This document shows, in pieces, positions 28,299-38,288 of a stretch of 64,000 nt of DNA; the first letter of the stretch is position 1, and every line of letters starts with the position of its first letter. The stretch is from Diabrotica undecimpunctata (Eukaryota; Arthropoda; Insecta; Coleoptera; Chrysomelidae). Under the pieces are notes generated by a model. The model was not told the DNA's origin, searched no databases, and saw nothing but the letters and a program-made list of their open reading frames with translations. Made by a program: the position numbers and the translations under genes. The DNA is taken from NCBI RefSeq assembly GCF_040954645.1, contig NC_092806.1, positions 117,596,458-117,660,457 on the forward strand, written 5' to 3'.

Positions 28299-30107
28299 AT
28301 GCTTGTTGTGATTATTCAGTTATTTTTTATATCTTCTGTTGAAAAAATATTAAATATTGATCCACTTGAAGATCTAAGCACTGAGATGTCTTTAAATAAT
28401 TGTGCTGCTGAATTGTCAAGAACCCATTTTAAAGACCAATTTAATGAAAGCGTTATAGTAATTTTCGAAAATTCTACCAGATTTTCAACACTCCGTTCAT
28501 TTTTAGTCAACAAATTAGCCAATGAAAATAAACCATGCTATATATTATCCCTTAAAAAAGCAGTATTGAGTTTTAAGTCAACAAAATTGTTCAAATATAT
28601 ATTAATCGAAATATCATCTGTCGATAAATTTAAAGAAACACTTGAAAGGGTAAAAGTTTTACCGAGTTGGAATCCCAAAGCAAACTTTTTAGTTGTATCG
28701 TTTACAGCATTTGAAAATTCTAAAGTAGTAGCAACTATAATTTTTACTTTGCTTTGGAAAGAAAATATAGTTCCAATAGCTGTTCTACTAATAGATCAAA
28801 AGAACTTAACAGACTTCAATATTTTTACAAGATGTTCCAATAACGATACTAATATAGAGGTCTCAGCGTCGAATATATGTAGAGGATTAGCAAGAGAAAA
28901 TACAACCTATAGCGAAACAGTACGATCAATAAACAAATTTAAAAAAGTTAGAGCTAAATTTTATCCATGGCCTCCTTTTGTCATGTATAATGGTATTTCT
29001 TTTAACGTTAAAAATCCGGGAATAGAGGTACAACTGATAGAGACATTAGCACAAAAATTGGAACTTACTATGGAGTATTATGTTATGGACACTACATATG
29101 CTAGTGGAGAAGTTTTCGACAATGGAACTGTAACAAAGGAATTCAAAGAGTTATCTGATAACAAATTTGATATAATATTTGGTGGATATGCGTTAACACA
29201 CGGAAGAATATTGTACTTCAATCCTAGTATTTCCTATTACCTTGATGAGTTGCTATGGTGCGTCCCAAGTAGAATATATTACGAATTTAATATAAATATT
29301 CAGACAGTAGTAATCTTAATTGTTTTATTAATACTGTTAGTCTTGATATCTTTAATTTGGTATGTTGACCAAGACACAGAACCAAAATTAAGATTTGATA
29401 CGTCTATTGACGGAATCGTTTTAAATATCTTTGCCATATGTTTACATGTAACTATTGCACGTTTGCCAAAAACTGACAGGTTAAGATACTTTGTGGGTTT
29501 ATTAATTATTTTTGCATTTTTTTGCAATACTATGGTTACCATGAAAATAACAAGTCTGTTTATTGGAAGGAAACCATCGCAGAAGTATGATTCCATGTCA
29601 AAAATATATAAAAGCAATTTAAAAACTTATTTCGTTACTAACTCATTTAGATACTTCACCAATGACTTTATTGAAGGAATACCCAGAGATATAATAGCAA
29701 AGAGAAAAATTGATTGTCTAGATAATCTAGAATGTTTAAAAATTGTTGCGGAAGGGGATTCTGCGTTATTAACCAAGAAGAGTAATACTGAATATTTGCT
29801 AAAGAAAAATTATGTTGATAGAAAATCATTTTATTGCTTTCATTATTCATATGGAAGCTCCATATCTTTGATTATGAGGAAAGGTTTTACGTATATTAAT
29901 GAAATAAATAAAATTATTCATCATTTAACATCTACAGGAGTAATTCAGAAATGGAGAAATGAAATTTTTTCCATCGACAATGAAGATAAAAGTGAACTTA
30001 ACGTTCAGGAATTGAAACTCCAAGAGATTATCGTAATATTTTATATTTTAATATTTGGTTATACTTGTTCAATTTTAGCGTTTCTTTTTGAAATTTACAC
30101 GATGTAA
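28299..30107 (+). CDS. Divergent ionotropic receptor (IR), copy 2, complete single exon
   Basis: A complete 602-residue chemosensory ionotropic receptor, an amino-acid-derived ligand-gated cation channel family of insect sensory neurons. A signal peptide (MLVVIIQLFFISS) is followed by a short N-terminal domain to about residue 205. The S1 lobe (KFYPWPPFVMYNG, about 220; FDIIFGGYALTHGRILYF, with an Arg at about 303) is followed by WCVPS (320) and the first membrane helix (about 336-355). Then come a pore segment (IVLNIFAICLHVTIARLP), a second helix (about 397-420), the S2 lobe, and a last helix (about 575-597). The length fits divergent IRs. The gene is intronless with no stop and has paralogs on the same strand at 3 and 39181. 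The subfamily (Ir7, Ir52, Ir60 or another) cannot be assigned by eye. Confidence 0.93.
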   Translation: MLVVIIQLFFISSVEKILNIDPLEDLSTEMSLNNCAAELSRTHFKDQFNESVIVIFENSTRFSTLRSFLVNKLANENKPCYILSLKKAVLSFKSTKLFKYILIEISSVDKFKETLERVKVLPSWNPKANFLVVSFTAFENSKVVATIIFTLLWKENIVPIAVLLIDQKNLTDFNIFTRCSNNDTNIEVSASNICRGLARENTTYSETVRSINKFKKVRAKFYPWPPFVMYNGISFNVKNPGIEVQLIETLAQKLELTMEYYVMDTTYASGEVFDNGTVTKEFKELSDNKFDIIFGGYALTHGRILYFNPSISYYLDELLWCVPSRIYYEFNINIQTVVILIVLLILLVLISLIWYVDQDTEPKLRFDTSIDGIVLNIFAICLHVTIARLPKTDRLRYFVGLLIIFAFFCNTMVTMKITSLFIGRKPSQKYDSMSKIYKSNLKTYFVTNSFRYFTNDFIEGIPRDIIAKRKIDCLDNLECLKIVAEGDSALLTKKSNTEYLLKKNYVDRKSFYCFHYSYGSSISLIMRKGFTYINEINKIIHHLTSTGVIQKWRNEIFSIDNEDKSELNVQELKLQEIIVIFYILIFGYTCSILAFLFEIYTM

Positions 30108-30142
30108 AATATAGTTATACTCATAAAGTTGATTTAATTAAA

Positions 30143-30170
30143 CTCGGACAAGAAAATGAAGACGGTGACT
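30143..30170 (+). repeat. Left terminal inverted repeat
   Basis: Starts CTCGGACAAGA and ends GAAGACGGTGACT. It pairs with 32395-32422 with about two mismatches. Confidence 0.8.
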
Positions 30171-30465
30171 AATTTTTACTCATCATTTAATTTTGGTCAA
30201 AATACTACCAGGTGCAGTTTATAATATGAGGTTTACAAGACCTAACCGACTGTAACCGCTTAAAAATCTTCTGATTGTCCTTCGTATCAACCGTGAGTCG
30301 TGACGTTGAGTAAAGTTAGCCAACTATAGTGTCAACGACAGTACGCGTGTTACTTTTAAGTAATTAATTTGTTGCATATCAGATAACCGAAATAAAGTCA
30401 TAAAATGCATACATTCCATCAAATTCCATAATCAGTGGCGTATCCGCATAGACATAAATATTTAG

Positions 30466-31130
30466 TATGTATACCCTTAGAATAATGAAAGAAAGAATTG
30501 AGAGGGTACAGTTTACCATCAACCAAAAAGTAGTAGAACGTGTGCCAAAATGCACGTACCTTGGCACTACATTAAATGAGCAGTGGGACCACTCCCAAGA
30601 AATAAAAGCTCGAATAGAAAAAGCAAGGGTTTATCCAAATGTCCAAGCTGTTCAAATCACACAATTTGAATTTAGAACTGAAACTTAGACTCCTCCGATG
30701 TTATATATTCTCCCCATCTTATTATATGGAGTAGAGTCTTGCACTCTAACGGAAGTAACAACGAAGAGACTGGAAGCGTTCGAAATGTGGATATATAGAA
30801 GAATTCTTAAGATATCATGGATGGACAAAATATCAAATGCCAAAAGACTTCAAAAACTTAACAAAGAGAAGAAAATAATATGCACAGTGAAAAGAAGAAA
30901 ATTAGAATATTTCGGCAAACATCACAAGAAATGAAACAAAATATAACCTGTTAAAATGCATTTTGCAGGGAAAGGTGAATGGTAAAAGAGGCATCGGAAG
31001 AAGAAGAATATCTTGGGTCAAGAACTTGAGGACCTGGTTTGCGAAATCCACTACAGGGCTTCTCAAGGCAGCAGCTAATAAGATTATCATTGCCAGAATG
31101 ATTGCGAACATTCGTAACGGATAGGCACCA
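30466..31130 (+). mobile_element. 5'-truncated LINE ORF2 C-terminal fragment
   Basis: C-terminal region of a LINE reverse transcriptase protein: KCTYLGTTLNEQWDHSQEI (about 30550), LLYGVESCTLTEVTTKRLEAF (from about 30721, motif LLYGVE), WIYRRILKISWMDKI, then RKLEYFGKHHKK, RGIGRRRISWVKNLRTW (about 30990, shifted frame) and AAANKIIIARMIANIRNG before the stop, followed by an A/G-rich tail. This is the same family as the tiny fragment at 6849-6983. It has several frameshifts, and no target duplication was recognised. Confidence 0.82.
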
Positions 31131-31210
31131 GAAGAAAAAGAAGTCACTTATCTAATTTAGACCTATTGACTACTTACTATACATAGAGTGCGGTTACAAT
31201 TTTTAAAATA

Positions 31211-31738
31211 CTAATTTTTATAAACGCGATAATTCCTAATAGTGCGCAGATATTTTCGTCGCCATGATACTATTTCCTCTTTATCTATTAGAATTAATTG
31301 CCGAGACCGTTTCATATACCGAAAATTCAACTTATGTAAAACTGTTCTTAGGGTTTCACGGCTCATTGGAGGAATCATATTGTTTTCCAGTAACTTGGCC
31401 TTAACTTTTTTGATCGTTGAAGGCTTATTTTCTAAAAAGAATGTATGCACAGTCCTCCGGATTAAATTCATTTGCGTTTCGTTTAAATCGAGAGGTTTTC
31501 GTCCACGCTGGCGAGTTTTTGGCGCACTTAAAGTTTCTGTGATTTTTACTTCACGCACAATCCGCTCCACTGTCGAGGCTGACACCCCTGTTAAAATCGA
31601 ACAGCGATCTACAGTTTCCATTGTAGGATGTGTTTTCTTAAGTCCATCATACACTTTCTACACGATTTGTTTCTCAGCTTTTGAGAGTGGTTTGTGCCGA
31701 TGAGATTTTGTGGTACTTGCGCCAGCAGCTGCATCCAT
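31211..31738 (-). pseudogene. Mariner/IS630-type transposase N-terminal half, truncated
   Basis: The minus-strand frame begins at ATG 31738 (MDAAAGASTTKSHRHK), has one stop near 31660, and continues as two helix-turn-helix segments (CSILTGVSASTVERIVREV; MSRETLRTVLHKLNFRYMK) separated by an AT-hook-like RQRGRKPLDL. This is the DNA-binding half of a Tc1/mariner-superfamily transposase. The DDE/D catalytic half is missing, since the sequence stops near 31211 before the first Asp. It sits between the inverted repeats at 30143 and 32395. Confidence 0.78.
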
Positions 31739-32394
31739 TTCTATTTTTATAAAGACGAAAATATACTCTCATTAATATTGCCGAATTTTATTATTTATTA
31801 CATGTTTTAACTTGTAAACTTGAACAAAAATTGAAAGGACATAATGAACAATATTTCTTACCTTAACTTAAATATGGTGATAAAAGTTTTTAACAGTAAC
31901 CCCGTTCTATATATTTTTTCGAAATTTTCTTAATTAAAAAAAATTGATAATACAATAATTAATTACTGACTTTTCGATTAAAAATCAAGTTAGTATTATG
32001 TAATGGTTTTGCTTTATTACAATATAATAATTAATTCTTGATTTTTTTATTAGACATCTAAGTCTTAATAGTTTTGTATTAAATTTTACAATGCGTTTAA
32101 TGTGTTACTTGTCATTTCATGATTTCATTTAAGATAAGAAGTAACTATGGCAAATCAATAAATCTAAATCTCACAGCTAACTGTTTAAGAAGAACCTCGA
32201 AATACTACTAAATAATGAAATATATTTAAATATATTTAACAATAATAATAGAATTCTATATCCACGAGTTTCCAGTGGAAACTTTCCACTATTCACTATA
32301 ATATCGTATCAAAAATCACACACGCTCACTGTGCACTACAGTACGCTACTGACACTCGCTAGATTTGCCAATTTGCCATCCCTGCAAATGTATG

Positions 32395-32422
32395 AGTCAC
32401 CGTCTTCAATATCTTGTCCGAG
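32395..32422 (-). repeat. Right terminal inverted repeat
   Basis: The inverse partner of 30143-30170: AGTCACCGTCTTC at the inner side and TCTTGTCCGAG at the outer side. Confidence 0.8.
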
Positions 32423-32799
32423 CATAGTAAGTTTAAGTTAAGTTAAGTCTAGGTTCTATTTTCAGATGCAACGTATCATGTTCAAAGTAGGGCTTACCAA
32501 GTTGTTTTGCTTTGTTGTTTTCACCCATTTTATAACATTAAAATGTAAAAACCTTGAATTGCCCATGTCTGTCTGTCTGTCCGTAAACACAACTTCTCCG
32601 TTATTAGAACAGATATAATGACAAATGAGGCGTTGAATGAAAGCTTATAACCCAAGGACGGTATTAACCCACATGTGCCTGATATAAAATAAATTGTACA
32701 CCATAAACATTATCTGACTTGTATAGACGTGCGCGTTCTTTCTCTTGGTAAAAGCCTGAATACTTTCAGTAAGTCTTATTTGATTTTCAAACTAATTAA
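32423..32799. other. Intergenic, no gene seen
   Basis: Contains a TGTCTGTCTGTCCGT run (about 32567) of a kind common in dispersed insect repeats. No coding signal is seen. Confidence 0.4.
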
Positions 32800-33720
32800 T
32801 AATGAAAACAGGTAAATTACCGAAATTCAAAAAATAACCACCATGATAGGAAACTACTACCAAATATTATACGAGTCAAAAGCAACACCACCACCAGGTA
32901 AAAACGAAAAACGCTGAAAAATAGTAAAACATGTTGGATCAGAAGATTTACCAGATATAACGTAGGATGAAATAAGAAACATAGTGAGCCCTATGCCAAA
33001 TAGGTGAAGATGGACTAGTATTAGAAATGATTAAGTATGGCGGACAATCATCATCATCATTCAATCTTCGCTTATCCACTGCTGGACATAAATCTCCCTC
33101 ATAATTTTCCATCTATTTCGATCTTGTGCCTCTTGCATCCAATTCCTATGACAACGTTTTAGATCGTCAGTCCAACGTGTTGGTGGACGACCTCAGCTTC
33201 GGTAGGCATCATCTCTTGGTCTCCATTCCAGTATCAGCTTTGTCCATCTATTATCTGTCATTCGAGCCACGTGACCTGCCCAGTTCCATTTCAGTGTTGC
33301 TACTCTCTCTACTGCATCAGTGCATCAGCCCCTTCTGTTCTTTGTCGTAGCTGGCGATTAGGGATCTTGTCTCCTCGTAGTGAAACGCCCAACATAGCAC
33401 GCTCCATCGCCCTTTGACACACACGGATCTTTTGAACTGTTCTCCTTGTCATGGTCAACGTTTCCGCACCGTAAGTTAACACTGGCAAAACACACTGATT
33501 AAACTTTTTTCTTTTATACCAATATTGGTATATAGCATATATACCAATATGCCTTAAAAGAAAAACGTTTAATGGCGGACAATACGTCATAAAAATACTT
33601 CAGGTGAAGACGGACTAGTATTAGAAATGATAAAGTATGACGGACTAAAAATAATTTTTAATAAATGTGTAGAAATAAGTGAAGTACCCACAGCTTGGTT
33701 AAATGCTCTTATAATACTGA
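32800..33720 (+). mobile_element. RTE-like LINE remnant interrupted by a second LINE
   Basis: Degenerate reverse transcriptase N-terminal region: QKITTMIGNYYQILYES (about 32828), KIVKHVGSEDLPDIT (about 32918) and GEDGLVLEMIKYGG (from about 33003, frame broken nearby). After the insertion at 33049-33571 the text resumes with another GEDGLVLEMIKYDG (from about 33603) and IIFNKCVEISEVPTAWLNALI (about 33650-33712). The repeat of the GEDGLVLEMIKY segment on both sides is not a simple target duplication and suggests a local duplication or two overlapping copies. No catalytic core remains. Confidence 0.72.
33049..33571 (-). mobile_element. 5'-truncated LINE with 12-bp target duplication
   Basis: The insertion is flanked by ATGGCGGACAAT at 33037-33048 and 33572-33583. 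On the minus strand it reads LINE ORF2 C-terminus (VLPVLTYGAETLTMTRRTV, RAMLGVSLRGDKIPN, then MTDNRWTKLILEWRPR, GRPPTRWTDDLKR, WMQEAQDRNRWK) and ends in an ATG-repeat tail, seen as CATCATCATCAT on the plus strand at 33047. The motif set is that of RTE/BovB-like elements. Near its truncated end is a small palindrome (ACCAATATTGGT). Confidence 0.88.
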
Positions 33721-33959
33721 CTAGTGATTTTGCCCAATAAGGCCAATTGTAAATATTTCCTTGAATATAGATATTATATACTAGATGTCACTGTAAATCG
33801 CTTTCCCAGTCACAATAGTCTCCGCCATTCAGTCGGTAGTATCAAACAGCAGCGCGAAGTATACTAGACACTTTTTTACTACTATACTAAATCACTATAA
33901 AGTTACTTAAATAATATATACCAAATATTAACCAACAAACTGTATTGGCTAGTAAAGGT
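33721..33959. other. Spacer, no gene seen
   Basis: No coding motif or repeat boundary was recognised between the LINE remnant and the following pogo-like element. It could include that element's 5' region. Confidence 0.35.
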
Positions 33960-35120
33960 GCTAAAAGGGCGAATATCATTGCACCAGAGCACGGCGAAAA
34001 TATAACACTATCATTATGAAAGGGCAACGAGTTAAACCACAATGGTATTGTAATCTTTCAGCAGAAACAAAAATTATAATGACCAAGAAAGGAAGCATGA
34101 CAGCAGATGCATTTATAGAGTGGTTAGATCACTTCTGCCAATTCAAAAATCCAGGACCAGCCCTTTTAATTTTTGATGGAGCTTCATCTCATTTAGACAT
34201 TAGAATTGTAGAAGCTGACATAAAAAAAAGATGTAACTCTGTTTTGTCTACCGTCCAACACCACCCATTAGCTTCAACCACTGGATAAAGCAGTCTTCAG
34301 GAGTTTTGAATATTACTTGGATGAGGAGGTGTTAAATTTTTGGCTAAACCATAATAACGAACGTACCATGAACCGAGCAAGATTTGGGCAAATATTTACG
34401 CCGTTTTGGAAAAACGCAATAACGCAAAAAATATTTTTTCTGGATTTGAAGCAACTGGAATATGGCCATTCAATCCAAATGCTACTCCGGATGCTGCCTT
34501 TGCACCTAGTTGTCTGACACAACGAGAGATTGAAACAATCGCCGAAGATTTTCAAGAAAATCCTACAACCGAACCAGAAATTGAAACAACTGGCAAAAAG
34601 AATACAAATTTCGAAGAACAGCTATCCTGCAGCGATGTAAACAAAAATAATAAAAGCAAAGCATTAAATAATTAAAGCAAAGCATTCTCGAGTAGTGAGA
34701 AAAGAAAAATTACCAAAAAAAAAGAGTGACCAAAGTTTTTTAAACTTACATCTCAGATGAAGACAGTGACTCATCTGGGTCTTACACAAGTGGTACAGCT
34801 TCCAGCGAGGATTATAGTGATGCAGTTTACACGTCAAATAAATATGATAAAAATAAGGTTGCAAAAATAAGTAAGACAGGGCCATGTGAAGAACTAAATG
34901 CAAGTTTTAGTTCCAGTGGTTTGCTGATTACACCGGAGATAAAAGTATCAACAAAAAAACGTCGACAGGCCATTAATGTGAAAGAACAAGAAGTTATCAG
35001 AGATTTATTTAGTACACAGTCTCATAGCTCAGCAAAACCAAAACCAAATTTAAAAAAAGATTTATGGTACTGTTTCTTGTGTGATAAGGATAGAGTGGCT
35101 GATTATTTACAGCTTTTATA
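33960..35120 (+). mobile_element. Degenerate pogo-like transposon with C-terminal finger (copy C)
   Basis: Plus-strand pogo-like transposase missing its N-terminal DNA-binding domain. Readable parts in order: KPQWYCNLSAETKIIMTKKG, GPALLIFDGASSHLDIR (second Asp, about 34160), a run near 34250 with the third-Asp segment MDKAVF in a shifted frame (LDKAVF-like, about 34285), RARFGQIFTPFW, and FEATGIWPFNPNATPDAAF (about 34446). A Ser-rich tail leads to a truncated C-terminal finger LWYCFLCDKDRVADY (about 35065). It ends abruptly where a mariner fragment begins. It resembles copy A at 1555-3341. Confidence 0.8.
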
Positions 35121-35122
35121 GA

Positions 35123-35509
35123 ATGAGACCATTCCGGCCTTTCCGTTAATTTTCAGGAGGTTTATTTCCAACAGGATGGGTGTTTGGCTCACAACTCTAG
35201 AGAGGCTATTAACTTCCTCAATCAAATGTTTCCTGATCGACTGATAAGTACACGTGGTACAATTAAATGGTCTGCTAGATCCTGTGACTTAGCGCCTAAC
35301 GATTTCTTTTTCTGGGGTTTTCTCAAAGAAAACATTTATAGGCATCAGATTGAAAGGGCCACAAACCTAGTCGAATTAAGGGCAAAAATACTTCATTTAT
35401 CTGCAAGCGTTACACCAGCTCTACTCCAAAATATGAGGTGAAATCTGTATGACAGATTTGGTTACTGTTTAGCACAAGGAGGTGGAATATTTGAGCCCTT
35501 AATTCATTA
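35123..35509 (+). mobile_element. Mariner-type transposase C-terminal fragment
   Basis: Encodes the C-terminal half of a mariner-like transposase: FQQDGCLAHNSREAINFLN (second Asp, about 35168), SARSCDLAPNDFFFWGFLKENIY (split by positions 35268-35337; third catalytic residue in the DLAPNDFFFWG motif), and, after a stop at 35439, LYDRFGYCLAQGGG. The N-terminal half is absent. It abuts pogo-like copy C, so one element either landed in or deleted part of the other. Confidence 0.83.
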
Positions 35510-35805
35510 ATCTGCTTTCCTAATTTTTATTTTTTGTTAGGTACGTTTTTTTTATTTAAAAGTACAAACGATTCTTATTCTGCTTTTTTCTTCTTTCTTG
35601 TCTTATTGTTATAAGCTTTGTCCATAAACTGTGTACAATGTTCAGTGACAATAAAGCATATTACTTATTTACTTACTTGTTTATTTGTATTGCTATTAAA
35701 GCTAAAAAATAACCAAAAAATTAGTTTTAGAGCATTATAATAAATATGCTCTAGAGATGGGATTGCAATAAATCTTAATTCCTATGGTCAACAAAACAAT
35801 GTCGT

Positions 35806-35847
<42 letters not shown>

Positions 35848-35860
35848 ATGACACGTTATA
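35510..35860. other. AT-rich spacer with (TA)n microsatellite at 35811-35845
   Basis: No gene is seen. A pure TA repeat of about 35 bp lies at 35811-35845 and is followed by TATACCGGGTGGTGAATCG, which resembles the start of a transposon terminal repeat but has no partner that I found. Confidence 0.5.
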
Positions 35861-36013
35861 TACCGGGTGGTGAATCGTCAAACCGAGCATAGGAAACTCA
35901 ATGGAAAAGTCTAAATTCCTGCTTCCCTAATTATTTTACACCAAAAGTCATGTACAACTATTTGGAGAGTGAAACACATTAGAAACATCTTTATTTAACA
36001 ACATTTCAAAACA

Positions 36014-36632
36014 TTAATTCACATAAAACTGGCAATTCTGAAAGGATCCGGTGATATTTAGATTACCCGCGGCAAACGTTGACTCATGTTTCATAGCTTG
36101 AGTGTCAAGTTTCTGTAAGGAAACGCCGGATCCAGAAGGTATGCTTGCTAGAAGTCTTGAAACCTCATTCTTTGAACATATGCTGTCATCTAAATATCTT
36201 TCAGTAACCGACGTATTCTTCCATCCACCATGGCGCTTCAACGTGGTCATACTGTCTCCAGCTTTTGCCAGAAGAATTGCCGAAGTCCGACGCAGGCAAT
36301 GACCTGTGTACTTCTCAGGACTGCTCAAACCCAGATATTTTGCAATGGTGGACGGAATTTTTCTTCTTTCCAACTGGCCGTACAGTACAACGACCTTGTC
36401 TGTAGGTAAAAAAACCCTTGTTTCTGAAGAATCACGGGGTCGTAAAGACATGTAATCCCGTATTAACTTCAAACACTTCAGTTCATCTTTACGACGAAAA
36501 CTGATTTTCTATCTTCTACGTGAGTAATCAACATATTCACAAGTTCTTGTCGTCGACACCTACCAAATATACCAAATATTAATGCTACTTTGTTCGTTAA
36601 AAATATTTCTTTTGGTGCTTCGTGAATAAATT
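36014..36632 (-). pseudogene. Tyrosine recombinase catalytic domain
   Basis: C-terminal catalytic domain of the Crypton-like gene. The start of the domain reads FLTNKVALIFGIFGRCRRQELVNML (positions about 36600-36530) and holds the first catalytic Arg. After a break near 36475 it is open: MKLIRDYMSLRP, the HxxR box TGHCLRRTSAILLAKAG (about 36305), LKRHGGWKNTSVTERYLDD (about 36235) with the His/Trp and the nucleophile Tyr, and a Ser-rich tail. All signature residues of the tyrosine recombinase fold are present in this half, which is notable for a gene broken elsewhere. Confidence 0.83.
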
Positions 36633-36924
36633 TTAACCCTCTATATCCCCTTGTGTACTCAAGACAACAAAGAAAACTTTTTTAAAACAATTTCCGACTC
36701 TAAGTTGCCCTCTGTTGATTTCAGGCAACATTTGGTTATACATTTTAATACACTTAGTGCCATCTATGAACCTATGACAAAACCTATATGGAAATTTTTA
36801 ACAGTATGTCAAATGCACATGGCTGCCTTATTAGTTTGTATTTTCGATCGTGATTTATTGTTATAAAGTATGTATAATTTATATAAAAATACGTAGAGGC
36901 ATTATATCAGCATTTAGATATTGA

Positions 36925-37401
36925 TTGCCGTTGAAATTTGTTTATTTTATTGTGTTGTTTCAGTACTGTGATAAAAAACAAGTATGTTGCTTTGAATCCA
37001 CACTGGACCATATCATTTCAAATTATTTTTTTAAAATAGATACAAAAACGTTCTACGGGAAAAGCAGTAAATATCCGTTATTGTTTGTAAAAGTTCCCAA
37101 CAAATCCGAGGAATCCGAAGACTCTGACTTTGAAGAGAGTGATAATGAATTTTCCATAGGTACTCAGATATCAATCGATCCAGGATCAAATGAAATGGAA
37201 AATGAAGACGATTTGTACGAAGCAAATTTAGACCAGGATACCAATTTAGATTTAGACCAAGATGAAGATGAGGATGATACCGATAAAACAGAAAAACACA
37301 CTGAACAAAATGTGTTCGAAAGGTCAAAAATGATCGAAAAAAAACATTCGGTGGAAGAATGGTCCCCGAACAGTATTTCCAATTCCAGAATGGAAAGGTA
37401 A
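36925..37401 (+). pseudogene. piggyBac transposase N-terminal segment
   Basis: An open frame of about 158 codons with an acidic, Asp/Glu-rich stretch (DQDTNLDLDQDEDEDDTD) that is typical of piggyBac N-termini. Its start is uncertain and its first codons are probably not native. It runs out at a stop at 37399, after which homologous text (WKGNLPTCKLLEPES) continues in another frame. Confidence 0.65.
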
Positions 37402-37651
37402 TTTACCGACATGCAAATTATTAGAACCGGAATCTTCTCTACATTATTTTAAAAAGATGATATCTACCAATATGCTGGAAACATAGTAGAACAAAGTAAT
37501 TTGTATGCACTGCAAAAGAATATAAATAAACCATTGAATATGACACTAGCAGAATTAAACCAATTTATTGGATCTGTTCTACTGATGTCAATATATGGCT
37601 TGCCAAGGACAAGATTATTTTGGCAGAAGGAAACACGTGTTGCTCAAATAG

Positions 37652-38104
37652 TTGACACTATATCTAGGAATCGCTGGTAAGAAACAAAAATCAAGAATTT
37701 ATGAATGCTGTCCAAATGCAGTGCAATTTTATAATAAATTTATGGGAGGTGTCGATCTTATGGATTCACTAATTGCTCTTTACCGAACAGACATTAGATC
37801 TAAAAAGTGGTATCTAAAAATATTTTTTCACTTTTGATCAGATCAGAAACAAAGGACGTCCCAGGCTCAGTGAAATTGAGAACGAAATTGTAAAAAAAAC
37901 AGAAGAGAGGACCTACTGCTATTGTACCACCAAAGGAAGTTAGGCTTGACCAAACCTCCCAATGGCCAGTATTTTCTGAAAAAAAAAGGAAGATGCAAAA
38001 AACCAGAATGCTGTAATACTCCTAAAGTAATGTGCGATAAATGTAAAGTTGCTTTATATTTTACAACTACAAATAATTGTTTTTTTGATTGGCATAATAA
38101 ATAA
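37652..38104 (+). pseudogene. piggyBac transposase C-terminus with Cys-rich finger
   Basis: Two open stretches. The first (37652-37837) has YECCPNAVQFYNKFMGGVDL, the GGVDLMD motif holding the third catalytic Asp. The second (37922-38104) has the Cys-rich DNA-binding finger KKKGRCKKPECCNTPKVMCD, followed by CFFDWH. A stop and frame change separate them near 37838-37915. Confidence 0.8.
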
Positions 38105-38288
38105 GTATATAACTTAATTCGTTAGTTTTTGCTGCCCACAGTTGCGTGAGGGCAACTCTTCCAAAGCTCTCGCCAAACAAAATTTAAAAAATCTAAAAAA
38201 ATTACTAGTTATGTAAATGCATATTTGAGCATATATACAAATTAAAACATTTTCTCATAAGTTTACAAAAAAATCGGGCAATAGAGGG

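Larger units (their letters stand above)
30143..32422. mobile_element. Tc1/mariner-like element bounded by ~28-bp inverted repeats
   Basis: Inverted repeats CTCGGACAAGA...GAAGACGGTGACT (30143-30170) and their inverse (32395-32422) frame the region. Each arm is preceded at the same short distance by TA. Inside is a minus-strand transposase N-terminus (31211-31738) and an unrelated LINE fragment (30466-31130) that may have replaced part of the catalytic domain. The transposase type and TA target fit the Tc1/mariner superfamily. It is a non-autonomous remnant. Confidence 0.75.

Noticed and set aside
31242..31703. Plus-strand 153-codon open frame
   Set aside because: It is antisense to a recognisable mariner-type transposase N-terminus and has no motif of its own.
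35853..35875. TATACCGGGTGGTGAATCG as a transposon end or promoter
   Set aside because: It resembles a terminal repeat but has no partner. The TATA resemblance comes from the adjoining TA microsatellite.
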